In this document: positions 40,727 through 47,865 of the stretch, one piece after another | How positions within the stretch are numbered: position 1 is the stretch's first letter | How the letters are laid out: every line of letters starts with the position of its first letter | Source of the DNA: Candidatus Pseudoscillospira falkowii | GTDB lineage: Bacteria > Bacillota > Clostridia > Oscillospirales > Oscillospiraceae | Length of the DNA stretch: 50,707 nucleotides | NCBI GenBank assembly: GCA_904374485.1 | Contig: CAJFFX010000006.1 | Span: 1-50,707 of the forward strand | Direction of reading: 5' to 3' | The notes under the pieces: generated by a model | The model's input: only the letters and a program-made list of their open reading frames with translations | What the model was told of the DNA's origin: nothing | Databases searched by the model: none | Position numbers and translations under genes: made by a program

Positions 40727-40785
40727 CCGCAATACAGAAACAAGAGTTCTACTATTGAGCTTTGCCAGGAAATGAGGGATGGTTG

Positions 40786-41154
40786 ATGAGGATCAGTTAT
40801 GAAACCGCAGCGAAAAAGTTGGAATACGCCGCGCCGGATGTGATCAATTACAGCGATGTGCATCCGCACGACCCGAAAAAGGTGATCGCCTTTTCCGCGC
40901 CGGCCGCCGCGCCCCATCCTTCCATGCGCAGCCGCCACCGCCGCATGGCGCGGCGCGCCCTGCGCATGCAGAAGCTGCTGGTGGCCTATCCCCGCTACGC
41001 CTGCGTGGCGCTGCTGGCGCTGTTCCTCTACCTGCGCATCGCCGTGTTTCCGGAAAGCGGCGCAGCGGGCCTGGGCGCGCTGTGGATCGGCGCGTATCTG
41101 TTGGCCGGCCTCAGCTTTGTCTTTGCCCGGCGCCTGAAAGCCGACGGGCAGTGA
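40786..41154 (+). CDS. Small membrane protein of unknown function
   Basis: 122 aa. Soluble, histidine/alanine-rich N-terminal half (RISYETAAKKLEYAAPDVINYSDVHPHDP) with a strongly basic stretch (RSRHRRMARRALRM), then two hydrophobic segments (about 69-85 and 96-114) and a basic end. It matches no family I recognise. ATG 40786 is preferred; a TTG 24 bases earlier is possible. It has a near-consensus promoter and its own terminator, so it looks like a real single-gene unit. Confidence 0.7.
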   Translation: MRISYETAAKKLEYAAPDVINYSDVHPHDPKKVIAFSAPAAAPHPSMRSRHRRMARRALRMQKLLVAYPRYACVALLALFLYLRIAVFPESGAAGLGALWIGAYLLAGLSFVFARRLKADGQ

Positions 41155-41198
41155 GGGCGCGCCCTTGGGCACAGACCGCGCGCCAACGCAAAAATATT

Positions 41199-41238
41199 CC
41201 CCGTCGCGCCGCATCCTGCGGCGCGACGGGGATCTTTT
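41199..41238 (+). terminator. Terminator of small membrane protein gene
   Basis: 14-bp perfect stem (41199-41212 with 41218-41231), loop ATCCT, then ATCTTTTTTT. A second hairpin CCGCGG...CCGCGG with TTTCTTTTTT follows near 41250-41280, a double stop between convergent genes. Confidence 0.85.
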
Positions 41239-41290
41239 TTTCTGAATACGCCGCGGCGCCGGGCCGCGGTTTCTTTTTTGCGCCGCCCTT

Positions 41291-42298
41291 TCAGCAAACG
41301 CCCGGAGAGATCTCCCCCACCAGGTTCGCGGAAAACCACTTGGCCACTTCCAGCCGGTCGCAGGTGCGGCCCAGGACCCACATCAGCTTTGTCACCGCCG
41401 CTTCGCTGGTCATGTCGAAAGTCTGGATCACGCCCTGCTCCAGGGCCCGCTGCCCCACCTCGTACAGGGAAAAATCGCTGCGCTCATACAGGCACTGGGA
41501 GCACACCACCACGCTGACGCCGTTGTGGATGGCCTCGTGCAGCTTGGCCGTCAGATCCCGGCGGATGAACTGCACGCCGCCGGCGCCGAAGGCCTCGATG
41601 ACGATGCCCCGGATGCCCAGGTGCAGCAGCGCATCGAAAATGCGCGGGTCCACGCCGGGCACCAGCTTGAGCAGAAACACGTCCCGGCACAGGCCGTCCT
41701 GCAGGGGGAAGTGGGGATCGCAGCCGGGCAGCACCGCTTCGTTCACCACCAGGCCGTGGGCGTTGACCTCCGCGGCAAAGGGGGCGTTGACACTGTCGAA
41801 AGCGCCGAAATCCATGGTGTGGGTCTTGACGGCCCGGGTGCCCAGGATCACCCGCCGGTCAAAGGCCAGATAAACACCGCCATAGCCCGCCGCCGCCATG
41901 GCGAAGGCCGTGCGCAGATTGTCGGTGGCGTCGCTCAAAGGGTGGGTGATGGGCAGCTGGGCCCCCGTCAGCACCACCGGGATGGGGATGCCTTGCAGCA
42001 TGAAGCTCAGGGCCGCGGCTGTGTAACTCATAGTGTCGGTGCCGTGGGTGATGACAATGCCGTCGAAGGCCCGGCGGTTTTCATACACGTTTTTTGCGAT
42101 GAACTCCCATTCCTCCGGCTGCATATTGGAGGAATCCAGGTGCAGGATGTCCCGCACCGTCACGTCGAAGGCGTCCAGCATGCTGCCCACGAAGGCGCGC
42201 AGGCCCTCGCCGGTGATGGTGGGCGCCAGGCCGCCCTCCGTATGCTGAGAGGCGATGGTGCCGCCGGTGGTTAAAAGCAGGATCTTTTTCTTTTTCAC
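41291..42298 (-). CDS. ansA: L-asparaginase, type I
   Basis: 335 aa cytoplasmic asparaginase (asparagine to aspartate and ammonia). Catalytic threonines: LLTTGGTIAS at 9-18 and ITHGTDTMSYTAA near 88; Gly-rich GGVQFIRRDL and the SQCLYERSDFS block fit type I. No signal peptide, supporting the cytoplasmic type. GTG start with GGAGG eight bases upstream. It lies 71 bases after the ybaK-type gene, probably on one transcript. Confidence 0.93.
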   Translation of the reverse strand: MKKKKILLLTTGGTIASQHTEGGLAPTITGEGLRAFVGSMLDAFDVTVRDILHLDSSNMQPEEWEFIAKNVYENRRAFDGIVITHGTDTMSYTAAALSFMLQGIPIPVVLTGAQLPITHPLSDATDNLRTAFAMAAAGYGGVYLAFDRRVILGTRAVKTHTMDFGAFDSVNAPFAAEVNAHGLVVNEAVLPGCDPHFPLQDGLCRDVFLLKLVPGVDPRIFDALLHLGIRGIVIEAFGAGGVQFIRRDLTAKLHEAIHNGVSVVVCSQCLYERSDFSLYEVGQRALEQGVIQTFDMTSEAAVTKLMWVLGRTCDRLEVAKWFSANLVGEISPGVC

Positions 42299-42369
42299 AG
42301 CGCGTTCCTCCCCATTCTTCCGGTCCCTTTTTCCCGGCCTGCCGCCGCGTTTCTCTTCCGCCGGCGTCC

Positions 42370-42843
42370 TCAGGCCTCCCAGCCCTTGCAGACGTCCACC
42401 CAGTCCTCGGCGCCGGAATAGCGCTCCAGCTCCGGCAGCGTCAGCTCGATGGCGGAATTGGCGCTGCCGCAGGCGGGGAACACCGTTTCAAAGCGCCGGA
42501 GGGATTCGTCCAGGAACACCCGCACCCCCGGGCGCACCGCAAAGGGGCACACGCCGCCCACGGCGTGGCCCACCATAGTCTCCGCCTGCTCAGGCGAAAG
42601 CATTTTCGCCTTGGCGCCGAAGCGCGCCTTGTATTTCGGGTTGTCGATGCGCGCGTCCCCGGCAGCCACCACCAGGATGGCCCCGTCATTCAGCAGGAAC
42701 GACAGCGTTTTCGCAATGCGTTTCGGGGCGCAGTGCAGCGCCTGGGCCGCCAGCTCCACCGTGGCGCTGGATTCCGAAAGCTCCTGAATGCGCTCTTCCA
42801 TGCCGAAGGCGCGGAAATATTCTTTGACCTGTTCGATCGCCAT
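42370..42843 (-). CDS. YbaK/EbsC-family aminoacyl-tRNA deacylase
   Basis: 157 aa single-domain editing protein that hydrolyses misacylated tRNA, usually Cys- or Ala-tRNA(Pro). Blocks: ELSESSATVELAAQALHCAPKRIAKTLSF, the basic pocket KYKARFGAKAKML and VGGVCPFAV, and the SANSAIELTLPEL end. AGGAA precedes the ATG. Specificity cannot be told from sequence. Confidence 0.92.
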   Translation of the reverse strand: MAIEQVKEYFRAFGMEERIQELSESSATVELAAQALHCAPKRIAKTLSFLLNDGAILVVAAGDARIDNPKYKARFGAKAKMLSPEQAETMVGHAVGGVCPFAVRPGVRVFLDESLRRFETVFPACGSANSAIELTLPELERYSGAEDWVDVCKGWEA

Positions 42844-42869
42844 GACCGTTCCTCTCCTTTTCTCTGTTC

Positions 42870-42900
42870 AAAAAATCCCGGCCGCGCGCTGCGCGGCCGG
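42870..42900 (-). terminator. Terminator of activase/dehydratase pair
   Basis: 9-bp GC stem (42878-42886 with 42892-42900) followed on the minus strand by six T, just past the stop of the dehydratase-like gene. Confidence 0.8.
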
Positions 42901-42905
42901 TTTTT

Positions 42906-44228
42906 TCAGCGGACAGTCTCAGCCGCCTTTGTCTCTTCCTGCTGTGCCGCGGCAGAGGCCGCGCGCTGGCGCTTCATTTTCTGGCGCGCGTTGGCCAGCA
43001 TCAGCTTGATGCGGTTTTCCTGGTTGATGGCCGTGGCCGAGGGGTCGTAGTCGATGGCCACGATGTTGCTGTCGGGGTAATCGTCCTTCAGCGGGCGGAT
43101 CATGCCCTTGCCCACGATGTGGTTGGGCAGGCAGCCGAAGGGCTGCGTGCAGACGATATTGGGCACCCCGTCGTGGATCAGTTCCAGCATTTCGCCGGTG
43201 AGCAGCCAGCCCTCGCCCATCTTGTTGCCGTCGCCCAGGTATTCGTGGACGCTCTTGTGGATCTCTTCAAAATGGGTGGGCGCACGGAAGCGGGACTTGC
43301 CGATGATGTCGATCATCACGTTCTGCCGCCGGACCACATACTCCATCAGCGCCTTGCAGGCGACGTACTTCGCCTTGCTGCCGCCGTAGAGCTCGATATC
43401 GGTGATGCGGTTGAAGATCTTGAAAATGATGAAGTCCGTCAGGCCCGGCACAATGACCTCGCAGCCCTCGCTGAGGAGGAACTGCTCCAGGTTATTATTG
43501 CCCAGCGGGGAGAACTTTACATAGATCTCGCCCACAACGCCGACCTTGATCTTCTCTTCCTGCCGCACGGGGATGGACTCGAAATCCGCCACGATCTCCT
43601 TGATGGTCTTCACGAACTGGGGGAAGCGCATCCGGCGGCCCTTGCCGAAGCTCTCCACCAGCTCGTTTTCCCAGCGCTCGGTCATGGCGTCGGCCGCGCC
43701 GGCGTTGACTTCATAGGGCCGGACCTGGTTTGCCAGGTTGACGATCACGTCGCCGTAGAGCATGGCGTAGGCCAGCTTGCGGATCAGGCTCAGGGACAGC
43801 TTGAAGCCCGGGTTCTTCTCCACGCCGAAGCTGACGGAGATCACGGGGATATAGTCGTAGCCCGCCTTGTGCAGCGCCTTGCGCAGCAGATGGATATAGT
43901 TGGAGGCGCGGCAGCCGCCGCCGGTCTGGGTGATGAGCAGGGCCACCTTGTGGGGATCGTAGCCGCCGTTTTTCACCGCATCGATCAGCTGGCCGATGAC
44001 CAGCAGCGCCGGGTAGCAGGTGTCGTTATGTACATACTTCTGCCCCTCCTCCACGATAGCGTGGTGGCGGGTCATCAGCATATCCACCTTATAGCCCTCC
44101 ATCTGCAGCATTTTCTGAAACATGCCGAAGTGGACCGGCAGCATCTGGGGCATCAGCAGGGTATATTCTCTTTTCATCTCCTGGGTGAACAGGAGGCGTC
44201 CGTCTTTGTCGTAAACCAATTCCGCCAT
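42906..44228 (-). CDS. HgdB-like 2-hydroxyacyl-CoA dehydratase family protein
   Basis: 440 aa, partner half of a widespread but uncharacterised system whose larger half is the next gene upstream. Blocks: LMPQMLPVHFGMFQKMLQMEGYKV, CYPALLVIGQLIDA, TQTGGGCRASNY, VGEIYVKFSPLGNNN and CTQPFGCLPNHIVGKGM. Cysteines in CYP, GGCR and FGCLP suit a [4Fe-4S] cluster. It is not close enough to HgdA/HgdB to assign a hydroxyacyl-CoA. AAGGAG lies ten bases before ATG 44226-44228. Confidence 0.85.
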   Translation of the reverse strand: MAELVYDKDGRLLFTQEMKREYTLLMPQMLPVHFGMFQKMLQMEGYKVDMLMTRHHAIVEEGQKYVHNDTCYPALLVIGQLIDAVKNGGYDPHKVALLITQTGGGCRASNYIHLLRKALHKAGYDYIPVISVSFGVEKNPGFKLSLSLIRKLAYAMLYGDVIVNLANQVRPYEVNAGAADAMTERWENELVESFGKGRRMRFPQFVKTIKEIVADFESIPVRQEEKIKVGVVGEIYVKFSPLGNNNLEQFLLSEGCEVIVPGLTDFIIFKIFNRITDIELYGGSKAKYVACKALMEYVVRRQNVMIDIIGKSRFRAPTHFEEIHKSVHEYLGDGNKMGEGWLLTGEMLELIHDGVPNIVCTQPFGCLPNHIVGKGMIRPLKDDYPDSNIVAIDYDPSATAINQENRIKLMLANARQKMKRQRAASAAAQQEETKAAETVR

Positions 44229-44262
44229 GTGGGAAATGCTCCTTCCTTTTGCCGCGGCAGCC

Positions 44263-47200
44263 TCAAAGCTCCCAGGGCTTCTTTTCGGGCTGCGCATCGG
44301 TCCGTTCCTGTTTCTCCGCTTCGGCCTTGCGCGCCGCCTCCTCCTTCTGCCGGGCTTCCCGGGCCTCGATGGCTGCCAGCAGGGAGCGGATACGGATGCG
44401 CACCGCGCCCAGATTGGAGATCTCGTCGATCTTCAGCTGGGTATAGAGCTTGCCGCGCTTTTCCAGAATGGCGCGCATCTCGTCACCGGTGATGGCGTCG
44501 GTGCCGCAGCCAAAGGAGACCAGCTGCACCACTTCCATGTCCGGCTGCTTGCAGACATAACGGGCAGCGTTGTACATCCGGGCCTGATAGGTCCACTGGT
44601 TGAGCACCGTGCGCTTCTGGTACTTCATGTGGTCGAACACGGCGTCCTCGGTGACGATGACGAAGCCGTATTCGGCGCAGAGCTCGTCGATGCCGTGGCT
44701 GATCTCGGGATCGATGTGGTAGGGCCGGCCGCAGAGCACCAGAATGCGGCTGCCCTGCTGGCGGGCCTCTTCGATGATGCGCGCGCCGGTCCGGTCGATG
44801 TTCCGGCGCCATTTCTGATAGGCTTTGTAGGCCATGTCCGTGGCGATGCCGATCTGGTCGTAGCCCACGTTCATTTCCTTCTTGAAATATTTGGCCGCGT
44901 GCTTCTTAAAGTCCGCCGGCCGGTGCAGGCCGAAATAGGGCATGAGGAATTTCGTCTTTTTCAGCCCCGGGATATTGGCGGCCAGAAGCTCCGGATAATA
45001 GGCCACCACCGGGCAGTTGTAGTTGTTGTCGCTGTCGCCCTCGTCGAAGTTATAGGGCATGCAGGGATAGAAAATGTAATCTACGCCCTTTTCCATCAGG
45101 CTGATGATGTGCCCGTGGGCCAGCTTGGCGGGGTAGCACACCGTGTCCGAGGGGATGGTGCGCTGGCCCTTGATATAAAGCGCCCGGGAGGACTCGTCGG
45201 AGAGCACCACCTCGAAATTGAGGGCCGTGAAAAACTGGAACCAGAAGGGCAGGTTCTCATACATATTCAGGCACAGCGGGATGCCGATGGTGCCCCGGGT
45301 GCCGTTGCCCCGGCCCTTGCCCTGCATCCGGCGCAAAGCGGCGTATTTCAGGGCGTACATATTCGGCGTGGATGCCTTTTCCCGGCCCAGGGGGCGGGAG
45401 CAGCGGTTGCCGGAGATATAGCTGCGGCCGCCGCTGAATTTGTTGATGGTCAAAGCGCAGTTGTTGGTGCAGAGATGGCAGGTGGCGGGCTTGGCCGTGT
45501 GGGTGAAGTCCTCCAGGTCGCCGGCGGAAAGCAGCATCGGCGCGTCGATCCGGCGGGCTTTGGCCGTCAGCGCCGCGCCGAAGGCGCCCATGAGCCCGGC
45601 GATGGTGGGCCGGGTGACATTGCGGCCGATCTCCAGCTCAAAGCTGCGCAGCACGGCGTCGTTGAGGAAGGTGCCGCCCTGGACCACGATGTTCTGGCCC
45701 AGATCGTCGGCGCTGGAAGCGCGGATGACTTTGTAGATGGCGTTTTTCACAATGGAGATGGACAGGCCCGCGGAGATATCCTCCACCGGCGCGCCGTCCT
45801 TCTGGGCCTGCTTGACCGAGGAGTTCATAAACACCGTGCAGCGGGAGCCCAGGTTGGCCGGGGCCTTGGCAAACAGGCCCAGCTTTGCAAAGTCGCCGAT
45901 GGTGTAGCCCATGGCCTTGGCAAAGGTTTCGATAAAAGAGCCGCAGCCGGAGGAGCAGGCCTCGTTGAGCATGATGGAATCCACGGCGTTGTTGCGGATC
46001 TTGAAGCACTTCATATCCTGGCCGCCGATGTCGATGATGTAGTCCACCTTGGGGTCAAAATACTGGGCGGCAGCCAGATGGGCCACGGTCTCCACCAGTC
46101 CCAGATCGCAGCGGAAGGCGTTTTTGATCAGGTCCTCGCCGTAGCCGGTGACGGCGCTGCCGGCGATCTGAATGCGCTTGCCGCACAACTCGTAAATTTT
46201 CCGCAGCTGCTCGAGCACGATATGCACGGGGTTTCCTTCGTTGGAGCCGTAATAGGAGAAGAGGATGCTGCTGTCCTCGGCGATGAGCACCATCTTCGTG
46301 GTGGTGGAGCCGGCGTCGATGCCGAGGTAGGCCATGCCGGTATAGGTGGAAATGTCCTTTTCCGGCAGGTGGTTCTGGTTGTGCCGCGCCACGAATGCGT
46401 CGTACTCCTCCCGGGAGGTGAACAGGGGCGGCAGGGTGTTGATGCTCTGGGTGGCGTCCACGGCTTTTTCCAGACGGTCCAGGGCGTCGTCGAACAGCAG
46501 CTCCGGATAATCCGCCGCGCACATGGCCGCGCCGATGGCGGCGTAGCAGTCGCCGTCGGCGGGGAAGACCGCGTGCTCCTCATCCAGCTGCAGCGTTTCC
46601 ACAAAGCGCGCCCGCAGGCCCCGGAGGAAATGGAGCGGGCCGCCTAGAAAGACGATCTTGCCCGTCAGTTCCCGGCCCTGGGTCAGGCCGGAGATGGTCT
46701 GGTCCACCACGGCCTGGAAAATGGAGGCGGCGATGTCCTCCTTCAGTCCGCCCTGGTTGAGGATGGGCTGAATGTCGCTCTTGGCGAACACGCCGCAGCG
46801 GGAGGCGATGGGATAGAGCTTTGTGTGCTTGAGAGACAATTCATCCAGCTCGTCCACCGTCACGTTCAGCAAAGTCGCCATCTGGTCGATGAAGGCGCCG
46901 GTGCCGCCGGCGCAGGAGCCGTTCATGCGCTCCTCCAGGCTGTTGCCGAAGAAGATGATCTTGGCGTCCTCGCCGCCCAGCTCGATGACCGCGTCGGTGC
47001 CGGGGTCCAGGGTGTCCACGGCCTGGGCCGTGGCGTACACCTCCTGCACGAAATCCAGGCCGCTGGCCTTGGCCACGCCCAGTCCGGCGGAGCCGGTGAT
47101 GGTCAATTTGATCTTCTGGCCGCGGTAGTCCCCCTCGATCCGGTGCAGGATCTCGCAGGTCTTTTCGCGCACCTTGGAAAAATGGCGCTCGTAGGAGCGG

Positions 47201-47277
47201 AAAAGCAGATGGTTCGCTTCGTCCAGCACCACCACTTTGACCGTGGTGGAACCGATGTCGATGCCGATATGATACAT
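44263..47277 (-). CDS. Double-BcrA/D acyl-CoA dehydratase activase with DUF2229
   Basis: 1004 aa. Two activase domains of the HgdC/BadF/BcrA type: first GIDIGSTTVK (3-12), GGEDAK (~100) and SCAGGTGAF (~120) with ASRCGVF; second GIDAGSTTTKM (~320), GGQDMK (~420), EACSSGCGSFIE (~440) and GSRCTVF. Each cysteine pair can bridge a [4Fe-4S] cluster between subunits. The C-terminal ~350 residues form the DUF2229 region (IPLCLNMYENLPFWFQFF, VLCGRPYHIDPEI). It acts as an ATP-driven electron injector for the downstream partner. ATG 47275-47277 is preferred with GGAAG upstream; GTG 47283 is possible. The substrate is unknown. Confidence 0.88.
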   Translation of the reverse strand: MYHIGIDIGSTTVKVVVLDEANHLLFRSYERHFSKVREKTCEILHRIEGDYRGQKIKLTITGSAGLGVAKASGLDFVQEVYATAQAVDTLDPGTDAVIELGGEDAKIIFFGNSLEERMNGSCAGGTGAFIDQMATLLNVTVDELDELSLKHTKLYPIASRCGVFAKSDIQPILNQGGLKEDIAASIFQAVVDQTISGLTQGRELTGKIVFLGGPLHFLRGLRARFVETLQLDEEHAVFPADGDCYAAIGAAMCAADYPELLFDDALDRLEKAVDATQSINTLPPLFTSREEYDAFVARHNQNHLPEKDISTYTGMAYLGIDAGSTTTKMVLIAEDSSILFSYYGSNEGNPVHIVLEQLRKIYELCGKRIQIAGSAVTGYGEDLIKNAFRCDLGLVETVAHLAAAQYFDPKVDYIIDIGGQDMKCFKIRNNAVDSIMLNEACSSGCGSFIETFAKAMGYTIGDFAKLGLFAKAPANLGSRCTVFMNSSVKQAQKDGAPVEDISAGLSISIVKNAIYKVIRASSADDLGQNIVVQGGTFLNDAVLRSFELEIGRNVTRPTIAGLMGAFGAALTAKARRIDAPMLLSAGDLEDFTHTAKPATCHLCTNNCALTINKFSGGRSYISGNRCSRPLGREKASTPNMYALKYAALRRMQGKGRGNGTRGTIGIPLCLNMYENLPFWFQFFTALNFEVVLSDESSRALYIKGQRTIPSDTVCYPAKLAHGHIISLMEKGVDYIFYPCMPYNFDEGDSDNNYNCPVVAYYPELLAANIPGLKKTKFLMPYFGLHRPADFKKHAAKYFKKEMNVGYDQIGIATDMAYKAYQKWRRNIDRTGARIIEEARQQGSRILVLCGRPYHIDPEISHGIDELCAEYGFVIVTEDAVFDHMKYQKRTVLNQWTYQARMYNAARYVCKQPDMEVVQLVSFGCGTDAITGDEMRAILEKRGKLYTQLKIDEISNLGAVRIRIRSLLAAIEAREARQKEEAARKAEAEKQERTDAQPEKKPWEL

Positions 47278-47361
47278 GGGCACTCACTTCCGTTATGATT
47301 TGATCTGCAGGTTCTATATCGTTCCCGCCGGGCGGGACTGCGTTCAGATTCCTAATAGGTT

Positions 47362-47390
47362 ATTTTATAATAAATCCCGCCGCAATACAA
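47362..47390 (-). promoter_or_regulatory. Promoter of activase/dehydratase operon
   Basis: Minus-strand TTGTAT, 17-base spacer, TAAAAT, about 85 bases before the start. The 335-base gap 47278-47612 holds this promoter and, on the plus strand, the ferredoxin promoter; no other gene is seen in it. Confidence 0.7.
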
Positions 47391-47549
47391 GAGAGAACCG
47401 CCTTCCAGATCCTGTTTTTGGGGGATATTTTATCGAACCGGGCCGCTTTCCGTCACAAATTGGTAAAAACGTCCATGTCCCGGCCCGGGCGCCGGGCGCT
47501 CACGGCCGGGACGCGGCAAAACGCAGCGCGGCAAAATTCGCCCGCCGCC

Positions 47550-47577
47550 TTGACTTCTCTCCCCCGCTTGCTATAAT
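47550..47577 (+). promoter_or_regulatory. Promoter of ferredoxin-like gene
   Basis: Plus-strand TTGACT, 16-base spacer, consensus TATAAT with extended TG, about 35 bases before the start. Confidence 0.75.
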
Positions 47578-47612
47578 GGCCTTACAAGAAAACTGATGGG
47601 GAGGTTCCCGCC

Positions 47613-47801
47613 ATGATCAAAATCGACAACAGCCGCTGTTGCTGCTGCGGCCACTGCCAGTTTATCCGCATGGTCCTGCCGCTGTTCAAGTCCGAGAACG
47701 GCGTGGACTACTATGAAGACCCCTCCCGTCCGGAGGACCAGAAATTCATTGAAAACATTGCCCTGGAATGCTGGGGCCAGGCCATCACGATCGAAAAATA
47801 A
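47613..47801 (+). CDS. Small ferredoxin-like protein
   Basis: 62 aa. The N-terminal SRCCCCGHC (8-15) gives a C-x2-C-x2-C pattern, and a fourth Cys lies in ALECWGQAITIEK near the end, the arrangement of single-cluster ferredoxins in which CP is replaced by CW. A stretch of charged residues lies between. GGGGAGG precedes the ATG. It is divergent from the dehydratase-activase operon, whose chemistry needs a reductant such as a ferredoxin, so it may be its electron donor; this is an inference. Confidence 0.7.
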   Translation: MIKIDNSRCCCCGHCQFIRMVLPLFKSENGVDYYEDPSRPEDQKFIENIALECWGQAITIEK

Positions 47802-47816
47802 CGCCCGGCGGCAAAG

Positions 47817-47865
47817 CGCGCAGCCCGGTTCGTACCATGGTATGGACCGGGCTGCGCGTATTTAT
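47817..47865. terminator. Terminator between ferredoxin and surface lysozyme genes
   Basis: 13-bp perfect stem (47817-47829 with 47846-47858) with further pairing TACC/GGTA inside the loop, followed by TATTTATTTA. It sits between two convergent genes. Confidence 0.75.

Noticed and set aside
44227-46647. An 806-codon plus-strand frame opposite the activase
   Set aside because: It mirrors the minus-strand activase, whose two ATPase domains and cysteine motifs are intact.
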